The notes: generated from the letters alone by a model not told the origin. A DNA stretch of 64,000 bases from an uncultured Mollicutes bacterium (GCA_900539595.1 UQCQ01000004.1:1-64000), one strand, 5' to 3'; counted from the stretch's first letter, positions 43,245 through 52,611 are shown. Numbers and translations: made by a program.

Positions 43245-45005
43245 TTAAGCGAGTTGGCTACGATACAAATCGGCGAATGCGCCGTTTTTCGCCATCAATT
43301 CCCAAAAATTTCCTTGTTCCAAAACCGCGCCGTCTTTCATCACAAGAATCAAATCCGCATTTTTAATCGTGGACAAGCGGTGAGCGACGACGATGCTAGT
43401 TTTGCCCCGCATCAATTCATCAAAAGCCTTGCCCAAAGCTAATTCGGTGCGAAGGTCGATGTTGGAGGTCGCTTCGTCCAACAAGACGATTTCTGGCTGA
43501 ATAAGAAGGATGCGAGCCACGCAGAGCAATTGCTTTTCGCCGGTAGATAGACCAGTAGCGTTGCTCACAACGGTTTGATAGCCTTCGGGCATTCGGCGGA
43601 TAAATTCATCCGCATGGGCTTTTTTCGCCGCCTCCACGATTTCATCCATCGTGGCATTTGGCTTTCCAAAGGCGATATTTGCAGCAATGGTATCCTTAGA
43701 TAGCCACGTCTCTTGAAGGACCATCCCAATATGGCTTCTCATCTCTTTTTTGGAGACTTCTTGCGTCGGGATGCCATTCATATAGAATCCCCCTTGCTGG
43801 GGATCGTAGAAACGCATCAAAAGGTTGATGATCGTGGTTTTGCCACATCCCGTAGTACCCACCAAGGCAATCTTATGCCCTTTATAGATATCGAGGTTAA
43901 ACCGTTGGATGATGGTTCGCTTGCCATCATAAGAAAACACCATGTCTTTGGCTTCCAAGGTTTGGACTTCTTGTCCCAAGGGACGATTTCCCATATCAAT
44001 GTCCTTAGGAGTCGTTAGGGTTTCCATCACTCTTCCTAAAGAAGCGTCCGCGTAGAAAATGTCGCTTGCGGCATCGGCAATCTCATTAAACGGGGTCATG
44101 TATTGATAGGAATAGGTTAAGAAAGAGGAAAGGGAACCAACGCTGAAGGATATACCAAGCCAACTCCAAGCGGTTCCGCTTTCTAGAATCATCCAAACCC
44201 CTAATAAAATTACCGAACCGTAGATGATGTTATTCACCAAACGGGTAGAGGGGTTGATCCAGCTCGCGGCGAAAGTTGCTTTGAAGTTTGCCCCTTTCAG
44301 CTCTAGGTTCTTTTCGTCGAACCCTTGCGCTTTTCTTTCTTCTAACCCATAGGATTGAATGGCTTCCAAGTTGGTGATGGATTCGCTGGAGAAAGCGGTG
44401 ATTTGCCCTAATTTCTCGTTTTGCAGTTTGAAATATTGGGCGTTGTGCTTTGAGATAAAGCGAGACGTCAAGATGCTTAACGGGGTGAGAATAACGACGA
44501 CGAATCCCAAGAAATAATTCAAATAGAACATAAAGACGATGGTGATGAGGATTTGAACGATGCCTTCATAAAGGGCGCCCGCCCCCGTGATGAGACCCGT
44601 TTGGACGTTTTCGATATCGTTCGTCAAACGGAGCAATAAATCCCCGTGGGGGTTCCTGTCCAAATAGGAAACGGGCACCTCGTTTAAGGCGATATAAACA
44701 TCGTCCCGCATCTTCTTGACCAAGCGTTGGCCAACATAGGCCGTCGTGAAATCAAAGAAATAACGGAAGACCGTCCCACATAAAATGAGGCCGATCATCA
44801 AAACTAAATCGATCAATAAGGCACGGGAATAACGATCTTCTTGCATGGGGTTTTTCATCCATGCCCGAATGACATCCACCCCTAATCCAGTCACGAAGGG
44901 AACAGCCATTTTAGTGGCAACGCTTAGCAAAGCAAAAACGAAACTTAAAACAACGATTCCATAGGAACCGCGAAGGTATTTCTTTAAGGCTTTGAAGTTT
45001 TTCAT
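43245..45005 (-). CDS. Heterodimeric ABC exporter subunit with the canonical catalytic glutamate
   Basis: 586 residues: six-helix transmembrane domain (about 1-320) fused to an ATPase domain. Walker A VGTTGCGKT, Walker B IVLLDEATSNID with catalytic Glu, and H-loop VVAHRLSTI are intact, while the signature is altered to LSTGEKQ. This complements the upstream partner, whose Walker B Glu and H-loop His are replaced but whose signature is LSGGQKQ. So one ATP site of the dimer is active and one degenerate, as in BmrCD/TM287-288-type multidrug exporters. It overlaps the partner gene by 4 bp. Confidence 0.93.
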   Translation of the reverse strand: MKNFKALKKYLRGSYGIVVLSFVFALLSVATKMAVPFVTGLGVDVIRAWMKNPMQEDRYSRALLIDLVLMIGLILCGTVFRYFFDFTTAYVGQRLVKKMRDDVYIALNEVPVSYLDRNPHGDLLLRLTNDIENVQTGLITGAGALYEGIVQILITIVFMFYLNYFLGFVVVILTPLSILTSRFISKHNAQYFKLQNEKLGQITAFSSESITNLEAIQSYGLEERKAQGFDEKNLELKGANFKATFAASWINPSTRLVNNIIYGSVILLGVWMILESGTAWSWLGISFSVGSLSSFLTYSYQYMTPFNEIADAASDIFYADASLGRVMETLTTPKDIDMGNRPLGQEVQTLEAKDMVFSYDGKRTIIQRFNLDIYKGHKIALVGTTGCGKTTIINLLMRFYDPQQGGFYMNGIPTQEVSKKEMRSHIGMVLQETWLSKDTIAANIAFGKPNATMDEIVEAAKKAHADEFIRRMPEGYQTVVSNATGLSTGEKQLLCVARILLIQPEIVLLDEATSNIDLRTELALGKAFDELMRGKTSIVVAHRLSTIKNADLILVMKDGAVLEQGNFWELMAKNGAFADLYRSQLA

Positions 45006-46759
45006 TGGGCATCCACCTGTGCATGATAGATTTCAGAATAAACGGGGCAGGAGGTTAATAGTTCCTCATGTTTTCCCACTCCCACGATATGGCCTTTGTC
45101 TAAGACATAAATACGGTCGCAATTTTGAATGGAGGTCGCCCTTTGGCTAACTAAAATAACGGAGAGGCCCCCTCTCTTTTTGATGTTTTCGCGAACGAGC
45201 AAGTCGCTTTTATAATCAAGAGCGCTCGTGGAATCATCTAACATTAAGATGGGGCGCTTGGATAAAAGGGCACGGCCAATGAGCAAACGCTGTTTTTGGC
45301 CGCCGCTTAGATTAGCGCCTCCCTCTTCAATCGGGTGATCCAAGCCGTCTTTATAATGGCAAAAATATTCCGAGCATAACGAATCCTGAATCGCCGCCTT
45401 GATTTCTTCTTCGCTGGCATGAGGATTCCCAAGCAGCAAATTATCGCGAATCGTTCCTTGGAAGATTTGAGGCTTTTGAGAGACCAAGGCAATTTGATCA
45501 CGCAGGGTGTGAAGGTTCCATTTTTGGATGGGTTCATCCTGGAAATAGACTTGTCCTCCGCTAGCGTCCAGGAAACGGTTGCAGAGGGATAAAATTGTGG
45601 ACTTCCCACTTCCGGTGCCCCCGATGATACCAATCGTTTCTCCGGGACAAAGTTCGAAATTAATGTGGGACAGGGCATCGTTTTCCCCGCCAAAGGACAA
45701 ACGGACGTCTTCAAAACGGAAGAGGGTTTTTGTCTCTTTCTTTGTTGCTTTTAAAGGCCCATCAACGATATCGGGAGTTAAAGCAAAGAAGGCGTCGATG
45801 CGTTTCTTTGAGGCCAGCGCTTTCGAAATGGAAGTGACAAGGCGCGTGAATTGGATAAGGGCGGTAAGAGATTGGGTTAAGAAGGAAACAAGGGCGACGA
45901 TTGAACCCACGGATAATCCCGTTAGTTGGATTTGAAACGAGCCAAAATAAAGGATTAAAACGATGGCGGCATTTACGAATCCAAAAGTCAAAGGATTGAT
46001 GAAGGAATTCATCTTTTGGATGCGAAGGGCCTGTTTCCGATATTTTTCCGATTCTTTTTGGAAGGAGGCGATTTCATCTTCCTGCTTGTTGAAGGCGCGG
46101 ACCACGCGACCTCCTACAATCGCGTCATCTCCCAATGTCGATACACGGTCTAGCTCTTTTTGGAGGGTGCTATATTCCTTGGGGGTCAATTTCATGACGA
46201 TGAAGATGGTTAAAGCGCAGAGACTTAAGCCACCTAATACGGCTAAACCAGCGTAGACGTTGATGAAGAAAGCCGCGGCGACCGACCCCAAAACGAGGAA
46301 GGGGGCGCGGACCATCAAACGCATAAATAGCTGCACGCCGTTTTGCATGGAGAACGAGTCATTGGTCAATAAATTGAGCGCCTTCCCTTTGCCGTAATTT
46401 TCCACCTGTTTGGAGGAGGCGTGGGTCAAATGATCGTAGAGTTCTTTCTTCAAAGTATAAGCGTATTCGCTGGAAACGTGGGCCGCTAAATACTGGGTGA
46501 TCATCGTGCAACCAAATCCCACGACGGCAAACACGAAAATCAGAGAGGTTAATCCCAAAATATATTTGGTGTCTCCATAATGACTGCCGTAAGCCTCGCC
46601 AATCGAAGGCTCCGTTAAGCCTTGATCAATGACGCTACGAACAATAAAGGGGACGGCAAGTTCGGTGATGCATTCGACAATTTTAAGCAAAGGGGCCAAA
46701 AAGACCCGAATGCGGTAGGGTTTCAAAAAGGCCAATGCCGTTTTATTTGTTTTTTTCAT
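45002..46759 (-). CDS. Heterodimeric ABC exporter subunit with degenerate catalytic site
   Basis: 585 residues, transmembrane domain plus ATPase. Walker A GGTGSGKST, signature LSGGQKQ, Walker B ILMLDDSTSALD with Asp in place of the catalytic Glu, and H-loop VSQRATSI with Gln in place of His. These are the usual changes in the non-hydrolysing half of heterodimeric exporters. Its start lies inside the end of the Sel1-repeat gene (17-bp overlap), so the three genes may form one operon. Likely drug or lipid export. Confidence 0.93.
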   Translation of the reverse strand: MKKTNKTALAFLKPYRIRVFLAPLLKIVECITELAVPFIVRSVIDQGLTEPSIGEAYGSHYGDTKYILGLTSLIFVFAVVGFGCTMITQYLAAHVSSEYAYTLKKELYDHLTHASSKQVENYGKGKALNLLTNDSFSMQNGVQLFMRLMVRAPFLVLGSVAAAFFINVYAGLAVLGGLSLCALTIFIVMKLTPKEYSTLQKELDRVSTLGDDAIVGGRVVRAFNKQEDEIASFQKESEKYRKQALRIQKMNSFINPLTFGFVNAAIVLILYFGSFQIQLTGLSVGSIVALVSFLTQSLTALIQFTRLVTSISKALASKKRIDAFFALTPDIVDGPLKATKKETKTLFRFEDVRLSFGGENDALSHINFELCPGETIGIIGGTGSGKSTILSLCNRFLDASGGQVYFQDEPIQKWNLHTLRDQIALVSQKPQIFQGTIRDNLLLGNPHASEEEIKAAIQDSLCSEYFCHYKDGLDHPIEEGGANLSGGQKQRLLIGRALLSKRPILMLDDSTSALDYKSDLLVRENIKKRGGLSVILVSQRATSIQNCDRIYVLDKGHIVGVGKHEELLTSCPVYSEIYHAQVDAQ

Positions 46760-48137
46760 CGGAGGGCTTCTCCTCTAAAATTCCGTCTTCCTCTTCATCC
46801 GCTTTAGGACGGAATCTTAAATAAATGGATTCTTGCCCCTGGCCAGAGGAAGAAACATGCTCAAAAGACCACGAATTGTCATCAGGACTCACGATGCGAT
46901 CGAAAATCGTATCCTGCTCGCCCGCCATGCGGAATTCGGCGATGTCATGGAATTCCCATTCGATTTCCTCTCCGGCGATACCGCAATATAGATTTGCCAA
47001 ATCCACGATGAGAGGAGGAAGCATATAGCGAACGGTGAAGCGTAAAATCCCTGTGGTGGGGTCCCAAGATTTTAGGCTAAAGAACTTGGGAAGCGCGGGG
47101 GCGGGAGAATCGCAGAAAGAATCATAGAAACTATCTTGGTCGTAAACAGGTTCCCCTTTGGTGAAGGAGAACGGTTTGGCAAGCATGTGGATGCGACGGG
47201 AAATCTTCCTGCGGATGGCGGCATTCTCCTCAATGTCGGGGGTAAAACCATTTTGGGTGGAGCACCCAAATTCCGCGAAAAGGTAATAGCGGAGGGCGGC
47301 CATGGGGTCTTTTTTCACCACGATTCCCTTTTGGTAGCATTCCCCTAGGCGCAAGGAATAATTCACAAAATCATCCACGTTATTTTGCGAGTTGGTAAAC
47401 GATTGGAACACGTCGGCATAGGCGGATTGAAGCATGGCAAAGCCCATCTCCGGGTCCTTTTTCACCCCATATCCATCAAAATAGCATTGGGCGACTTGAT
47501 AAACGCCGGCATAGGATCCTAACGCCGCGGCCTGGGAATAATATTCATAGGCCAGCATGTCGTGCTTATTCTCTCCAAACCAGCGTTGCATGATTCGTCC
47601 AATCCCCACAAGAGCATCAGGGTTCGTATGGAGTTCGGGACGACGATAATAATGGAGGGCCTTCGTTAAATCGGGTGGGGTAAATTCGCCGCCGATTTCA
47701 TAGAAATTGCCAAGAATCAACGCCGATCCTTGGTGTTGGAGGTCCGCTAAAATGTCGCAGTAGCGAACAAAGAGAGCCTCATTCATTGGGTTATGGCAAA
47801 CCAAGCCGTTAAGATAATTTTGGCAATAACGGACGGCAATATCCGCATGGAGAGAAATGTAATCATCGGTAAAGCGCGCTTTGCGAACTTCATGGAGAAT
47901 TTCTTCATCTATGGGGAGTCCGGAAGCATCGCCAATGACGCTATGCATGCCGCATCTTGGGCATACAGCCGTCAAAGAATTGGACTGGCTATCCCAGTCG
48001 TGGATTTCTTTCGCGGAGAATAGGCTTTCGCAAAAAAAGCACCCCGCCTGGCGGGAACGGAGGATTTCGGTTCCGTTATTCACGGAATGAGCGAGATATT
48101 CATCAATTTGTTGGGGAGACAATGGTTCGTTTTTCAT
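46743..48137 (-). CDS. Sel1-repeat protein with N-terminal zinc ribbon
   Basis: About 464 residues. The N-terminus has two Cys pairs, CFFC and CPRCG (followed by MHSVIGDASG), a likely zinc ribbon. The middle has Sel1-like/TPR helices such as KALHYYRRPE, AYEYYSQAAALGSYAGVYQV, AQCYFDGYGVKKDPEMG and GECYQKGIVVKKDPMAALRY. The C-terminus is acidic. This is probably a scaffold or adaptor protein. ATG 48137 is chosen because TGGTAGTAT (extended -10) ends eight bases upstream; the longer frame overlaps the membrane gene at 48173. Confidence 0.78.
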   Translation of the reverse strand: MKNEPLSPQQIDEYLAHSVNNGTEILRSRQAGCFFCESLFSAKEIHDWDSQSNSLTAVCPRCGMHSVIGDASGLPIDEEILHEVRKARFTDDYISLHADIAVRYCQNYLNGLVCHNPMNEALFVRYCDILADLQHQGSALILGNFYEIGGEFTPPDLTKALHYYRRPELHTNPDALVGIGRIMQRWFGENKHDMLAYEYYSQAAALGSYAGVYQVAQCYFDGYGVKKDPEMGFAMLQSAYADVFQSFTNSQNNVDDFVNYSLRLGECYQKGIVVKKDPMAALRYYLFAEFGCSTQNGFTPDIEENAAIRRKISRRIHMLAKPFSFTKGEPVYDQDSFYDSFCDSPAPALPKFFSLKSWDPTTGILRFTVRYMLPPLIVDLANLYCGIAGEEIEWEFHDIAEFRMAGEQDTIFDRIVSPDDNSWSFEHVSSSGQGQESIYLRFRPKADEEEDGILEEKPSDEKNK

Positions 48138-48172
48138 GCCCGTAGATACTACCACAACTCTGCCTTTTTTCG

Positions 48173-48880
48173 TTAGAAAAATAGGCCGAGCAAAGCAAAG
48201 GAGAGAAGGATGGCAAAGAAAGGCGCGACAAAGTAGGCTCGATTGATGTTTTTGGAATAGGTGAGGTACTCGGATAAAATCGTAGCAAACATCAAAAGGG
48301 AGGGGATCCATAGATACCCAACGGGAGAAGCCCAGGCCTTGCAGTAAATCTGCCCAAACAAGAAGGCAAGAAAAACAAGGACCCACACAAGGAGCAAGGG
48401 CACGGTGCGAAGAGTGACGTAGCGGTGGTTGCTATAGGTTTCGGGGTTGCGGCTTCCTTTAAGCAAACGGGTCACGATTCCAAAAATTCCAGCAATCAGA
48501 CCCAAAAAGAAATAAGCCGAATTGGCAGAAGAGTTTTCCTCTGAAAAATCAAGTTTGGTGAAAGAGGAATCCAAATAACGTTCGAGCCAAAGAATCAAAA
48601 CGCCGAAAAGGACAAAGGAACCGAAAAACAAAAACCGAGCGAGGCATTCGTATTTCCCTTTTTTGAGAGGGTCTTCTTTTTTGGAGCCAGCAAGCATAAA
48701 AAGGAGATAAAAGGAAATCCCTAGCCATAACAGGATAACGCCCGAACCGTAAATGACGCGGAGTGCGCTTTGATTCACGGCCAAAATGCAAATTCCGCAT
48801 AAAAGGAAGAGGGCGCTATAGAAACAAAGGAAGGCGATCGTAATGATTTTGGCCCGACGATTAAGGGATTCAATCTTCAT
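48173..48880 (-). CDS. Multi-pass membrane protein, unknown function
   Basis: 235 residues with about six hydrophobic helices (residues 12-34, 40-62, 82-100, 122-140, 158-178 and 190-232 region). No family recognised. TATAAT ends 12 bases before the ATG and there is no ribosome site, so the leader would be only about five bases. Confidence 0.65.
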   Translation of the reverse strand: MKIESLNRRAKIITIAFLCFYSALFLLCGICILAVNQSALRVIYGSGVILLWLGISFYLLFMLAGSKKEDPLKKGKYECLARFLFFGSFVLFGVLILWLERYLDSSFTKLDFSEENSSANSAYFFLGLIAGIFGIVTRLLKGSRNPETYSNHRYVTLRTVPLLLVWVLVFLAFLFGQIYCKAWASPVGYLWIPSLLMFATILSEYLTYSKNINRAYFVAPFFAILLSFALLGLFF

Positions 48881-48985
48881 AAGACTTGTCCTATTATAGC
48901 AAAACCAAGAAAAGAAGGTAGACGGGGCCGTTTTTTATCCCATGATAAGCCCTCTTCTAATTGGACAGCACCCCGTCTACGCGGT

Positions 48986-48991
48986 TACAAT
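48986..48991 (+). promoter_or_regulatory. plsX -10 box, predicted leaderless
   Basis: TACAAT ends seven bases before the plsX ATG at 48999. TGGACA at 48962-48967 is 18 bp upstream and could be the -35. Confidence 0.6.
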
Positions 48992-48998
48992 AGGCGTC

Positions 48999-50009
48999 AT
49001 GAGAAAAATCATCGTTGATATTATGGGTGGCGATAACGCCCCCGAGGCCCCATTAGCGGCCGTTTCCAAGGCTTATCATGCTTCCAAGGAACTTTCCTTT
49101 GTTTTGGTAGGCAAAAAAGAAATCATTGAAGCCTACGCTAAAAAGGAAAAATGGGATGCGAGCCGCGTGGAAATCGTAGACGCCCAAGACGTTGTGACCA
49201 ACGAAGACCATCCCGCGACTTTCCTTCAAGTTAAACCCAACAGTTCCCTCGCCGTTGCCTTTGATCAAATCGCCAAGCGCGACGATATTGACGGCATGGT
49301 CTCTAGCGGGCCTACCGGCGCGCTTTTAACAGGCGGCATCTTCAAAGCCAAACGCCTCGACGGAGTGAAGCGCCCGGCTTTAATCGCGACTCTTCCCACC
49401 AAAGTGAATGGCCAAATGGTTCGCCTCGTCGACGCGGGAGCCAACATGGATTCCAAACCGGAATACCTCGTCCAGTTTGCCTTGATGGCGGATGCTTATG
49501 CCAAGGTTTTGGGCATCGCCTCTCCGCGCATCGGGCTGTTAAGCGTTGGGATGGAAGAAGGCAAAGGAAACGAATTGACGAAGGACGTGTATGCAAAATT
49601 GAAAGCAATTCCGTCTTTAAACTTCATCGGGAACGTGGAAGGCGACAAGGTGTTAGATGGCATCTGTGACATCGTGATTGCGGATGGATTTGCTGGCAAC
49701 GTCTTCTTAAAAGCCACCGAAGGAGGAGCCTATTTTGTTAAAGGCCTCTTCACCGCGGCCTTAAAGCGTAACATCTTCTCGAAGTTTGGTGTATTGTTCC
49801 AGCTCAAGGGAATCAAGGAAGCCAAGAAGCCTTTTGCAGCAGCTTCTAGCGCCTGCGCTCCGCTACTTGGATGCCGCAAGCTCATCGTGAAATGCCACGG
49901 CAAAGCCGATAAGGATACCTTGTTCTCCGGAATTCTAGAAACCGCGAGGTACGCGGATGAGGATTTGCTTGGCAAAATCTCGGACGCGATTGCCTCTCAA
50001 GCAGAATAA
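48999..50009 (+). CDS. plsX: Phosphate acyltransferase PlsX
   Basis: 336 residues, family length. The N-terminal signature IIVDIMGGDNAPEAPL and later segments GMVSSGPTGALLTGG, RLVDAGANMDSKPEYL and DGFAGNVFLKATEG are characteristic. It converts acyl-ACP to acyl-phosphate for phosphatidic acid synthesis with PlsY. Elsewhere it is usually next to fapR/fabD; here it stands alone. ATG 48999 is used because the family starts at this Met and the longer frame would overlap the promoter. Confidence 0.95.
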   Translation: MRKIIVDIMGGDNAPEAPLAAVSKAYHASKELSFVLVGKKEIIEAYAKKEKWDASRVEIVDAQDVVTNEDHPATFLQVKPNSSLAVAFDQIAKRDDIDGMVSSGPTGALLTGGIFKAKRLDGVKRPALIATLPTKVNGQMVRLVDAGANMDSKPEYLVQFALMADAYAKVLGIASPRIGLLSVGMEEGKGNELTKDVYAKLKAIPSLNFIGNVEGDKVLDGICDIVIADGFAGNVFLKATEGGAYFVKGLFTAALKRNIFSKFGVLFQLKGIKEAKKPFAAASSACAPLLGCRKLIVKCHGKADKDTLFSGILETARYADEDLLGKISDAIASQAE

Positions 50010-50018
50010 GCAAAATCC

Positions 50019-50053
50019 AAGCGGTTTGGTCGATGAACTAAGCCGCTTTTTTA
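50019..50053. terminator. Terminator of plsX (partly bidirectional)
   Basis: AAGCGG (50019-50024) pairs with CCGCTT (50043-50048), followed by TTTTTAT. It overlaps the end of the convergent permease gene. Confidence 0.7.
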
Positions 50054-50859
50054 TATCGAAGGCGGCGGAACAAAAGAACAATCCCTTTGATTGCCATGAC
50101 TAGGATTAGGACGGCAACCGCAAAGCAAACGATCGTCGCCCCCGGTTTGTAATCACAATAATAAGCAACCACAAGGCCGCCAATCATGGAAATTAACGAG
50201 GCGATAAGGGAGGCAATCACCGTAAAGCGGTACCCTTTTTTGAATTGAAGGGCGACCGCGGCGGGCAATACCAACAAGGAAGAAACAACCAAACTTCCCA
50301 CAATTTTGGCTCCAATCGCCACGGCGATAGAAAGCAACAAATCCTGTCCAAACGTTAACCAGCCCGTTTTAATTTTAGAAACCTTGGCTTCATCGAGAGA
50401 ATAAATCGAAGCAAAGCTTTGTCGGAAAAACAAAAGGGAAAAGGCCACAACAACAACGGCCAAAGCGATCATACAGTAAAGTTCGGTATCCGAAATTAAT
50501 AGCAACGAGCCAAACAAATAAGCGTCGAAATTGGAGGCGGAGGAATAGGAGGAGAGAATGCCGGCGATTCCTACCGCGGCAGAAAGAACAACGGCAACCC
50601 CCATTTCAGCATATTTATTGAATTTCTTCCGCAGAAACTCAATCAAGAAGAAAGAAACGATGCAGCAAAGGATTGAAATCCATAAGGGGCTAAGCCCCGC
50701 GGCTAAGCCGATCGCCACCCCAGCTAGGGAAGAATGAGCCAAGGCATCCCCACTAGAAGAAAGGCGTTTAAAAACGGCGGTATTGCCTAATAACGGCAAC
50801 GTTAAACCAAGAAGCACACAGGCCAATAAGGCAACGCGCATGAATCTATAAGCTAACAT
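50038..50859 (-). CDS. Metal ABC transporter permease (ZnuB/MntB family)
   Basis: About 273 residues with eight or more hydrophobic helices and the ABC-3 family landmarks GDALAHSSLAGVAIG near the start and VGSLVVSSLLVLPAAVA in the second half. It is the membrane channel of a zinc or manganese importer. The ATG at 50859 (AAAGGGGG upstream) lies inside the end of the ATPase gene (14-bp overlap). Confidence 0.88.
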   Translation of the reverse strand: MLAYRFMRVALLACVLLGLTLPLLGNTAVFKRLSSSGDALAHSSLAGVAIGLAAGLSPLWISILCCIVSFFLIEFLRKKFNKYAEMGVAVVLSAAVGIAGILSSYSSASNFDAYLFGSLLLISDTELYCMIALAVVVVAFSLLFFRQSFASIYSLDEAKVSKIKTGWLTFGQDLLLSIAVAIGAKIVGSLVVSSLLVLPAAVALQFKKGYRFTVIASLIASLISMIGGLVVAYYCDYKPGATIVCFAVAVLILVMAIKGIVLLFRRLRYKKAA

Positions 50860-51505
50860 GATGATGCCCCCTTTCCAGTTCTTCCGCATAATCGATGAGA
50901 GAACCTTGTTCAATAAAATAAACGTGGTCGGCTTCATGCAAATCCTCGGGGTGATGACTCACAAAAAGGATAGACGTCCCCCGTGCTTTTTGTTTTTGAA
51001 TCATCGTTAGCAAGGCGTGATGGCTTTCATCGTCCATCCCAGCATCCGGTTCATCCAAAACCAGCAATGAAGGTTCTCCAATTACGGCTTTGGCGATTTT
51101 CACGCGTTGAAGTTGACCTCCACTTAACTCATTGACGAGGCGTTTTCTAAAGGGGGTGAGTCCCCATTCTTCTAAGGTACCGTGGAGTCTATTTTTGTTT
51201 TCTTTGTAATTCCAGCCTAGATGAGGGCCAACAAGGCCCAGGGAGACCACTTCTTCAACGCTGGCGGGGAAAGAAGCATCGGAAATCGAGGTCGTTTGGG
51301 CGATGTAGGCAATCCGTTTTTCTTGGGTTTGGATGGTCCCGTTGATCGGCTTTAATAAACCTAAAGCCAAACGGAGGAAGGTGCTTTTGCCCCCACCGTT
51401 AGGTCCGAGGATTCCAACGAATTCCCCATCCTTCATGGCAAAATTCACATCATGAAGGATTTCCGTCCCTTCATAACGGAATCCCACGTGCTCCATTTTA
51501 ATCAT
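50846..51505 (-). CDS. Metal ABC transporter ATP-binding protein (ZnuC/MntB family)
   Basis: 219 residues: Walker A GPNGGGKST, signature LSGGQLQR, Walker B LLVLDEPDAG and H-loop FVSHHPEDL. The short length and GILGPNGGGKSTFLRL segment are typical of Zn/Mn importers. The C-terminus carries a small His cluster (RGHHHVSL) that may bind metal. It overlaps the binding-protein gene by 4 bp. Confidence 0.9.
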   Translation of the reverse strand: MIKMEHVGFRYEGTEILHDVNFAMKDGEFVGILGPNGGGKSTFLRLALGLLKPINGTIQTQEKRIAYIAQTTSISDASFPASVEEVVSLGLVGPHLGWNYKENKNRLHGTLEEWGLTPFRKRLVNELSGGQLQRVKIAKAVIGEPSLLVLDEPDAGMDDESHHALLTMIQKQKARGTSILFVSHHPEDLHEADHVYFIEQGSLIDYAEELERGHHHVSL

Positions 51506-52362
51506 TGCAGGGCCTCCTTGATTCGAATTAAGTTCTCTTCCATCAACGAGAAATAGGTTTGTTTCTCATCTTCGCTTTCTTCGATGGTTTCTAAAGAAGA
51601 AAGCACTTCGGTTTTGCATCCGGTTTCCTCAGCAATTTTTTTCGCGATGGAAGAGGAAACGTATTCTTCGTAGAAAATCGTCGTGATTTGATGGAGGCGA
51701 ACTTCTTCGATGATTTGTTCTAATCCCTTCGCGGTTGGCTCTTGATCAGGGGAGAGTCCCGAAACATAGATTTGTTCTAATCCATAGTCGCGGCATAAAT
51801 AGCCAAAAGAAGCATGGGAAACCACTAAATAGGGACGGGACACCCCTTGGAGTTCCAAGGTATACCGCTGATCCAATTCCTCCATTTTCTTGAAAGCAAT
51901 CCGCGCATTTTCTTCATAGTCTTCTTGGTGAGTAGGATCGATTTGGATAAGGGAATCCAAAATATTAGTTAATTCGATCTTTGCGTTTTTCGGAGACATC
52001 CAAACATGGGGATCTATCACCCCGTCCACTTTCATCGTTTCGATATCTTTGGAAACGTCAAAAGTCTTCTCTTTCACTTCTTTGGGAAGGGAGTCCGCCC
52101 AAGGTTCCAAGGAATTCCCCTGAAGCAATAAGCCTTTGCATTCGGTTAGCCCAATGATATGACGGACGCTAGGTTCATAGTCATGGGGTTCACTTCCAAA
52201 GGGGGTTAGCATTTTTAAAGGCAATAAATCCTGCACCACTTCTTTGGCTAAAACATAAGCAGGATAAACGGAGGCGTATAACGCATGAGGAACCACATCC
52301 GTGGAGGAACAGCCCGTCAAAGGGAGCAATAATCCTATTAGGGTCAAGCACTTCTTTTTCAT
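51502..52362 (-). CDS. Metal-binding lipoprotein of an ABC importer (ZnuA/TroA-like)
   Basis: 286 residues. Lipoprotein signal with lipobox LTGC (Cys at about residue 18). The metal ligands of cluster A-I proteins are visible: GSEPHDYEPS, DPHVWMSP, VVSHASFGYL, and an acidic residue in IFYEEYVS. The fourth ligand looks like Glu rather than Asp, which does not settle Zn versus Mn. There is no long His-rich loop. AAGGAGG precedes the ATG, and a perfect 16-bp palindrome lies in the promoter region. Confidence 0.9.
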   Translation of the reverse strand: MKKKCLTLIGLLLPLTGCSSTDVVPHALYASVYPAYVLAKEVVQDLLPLKMLTPFGSEPHDYEPSVRHIIGLTECKGLLLQGNSLEPWADSLPKEVKEKTFDVSKDIETMKVDGVIDPHVWMSPKNAKIELTNILDSLIQIDPTHQEDYEENARIAFKKMEELDQRYTLELQGVSRPYLVVSHASFGYLCRDYGLEQIYVSGLSPDQEPTAKGLEQIIEEVRLHQITTIFYEEYVSSSIAKKIAEETGCKTEVLSSLETIEESEDEKQTYFSLMEENLIRIKEALQ

Positions 52363-52413
52363 CGGATCCTCCTTCCGTTGGTCTAGGCTACGCCAAGAAA
52401 AAAGAAAATACTA

Positions 52414-52429
52414 ATGAAAATATTTTCAT
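52414..52429. promoter_or_regulatory. Perfect palindromic operator of the metal importer operon
   Basis: ATGAAAATATTTTCAT is a perfect 16-bp palindrome. On the minus strand it lies between a -35-like TTTCAA and a -10-like TAGTAT of the importer operon. A Fur/DtxR/MarR-type metalloregulator site is the natural reading. Confidence 0.65.
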
Positions 52430-52512
52430 ATTGAAAAAAAGGGACATTTCAAATCTAGAAAACGAAAGATGAAATTTTCGCGATTGGATTTTCTGCCGGG
52501 GGACACTTTTAG

Positions 52513-52611
52513 ATAACCGATGTGGCCAAAAAAGCAAATCTGTTTGCAACTGTATTCGTTATTTTATGCTGTGTCTTATTCTTTTTTAAATTACTTCAAG
52601 GAAATGTGTGA
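52513..52611 (+). pseudogene. Possible remnant of a LacI-family HTH segment
   Basis: After a stop, the frame reads ITDVAKKANLFATVFVIL, which resembles the LacI start (I.DVAK.AGVS.ATVSRVL) with one residue lost and key Ser/Arg replaced. It then runs into a hydrophobic stretch and a stop. No start codon or remaining repressor body is seen. This could be chance. Confidence 0.2.
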
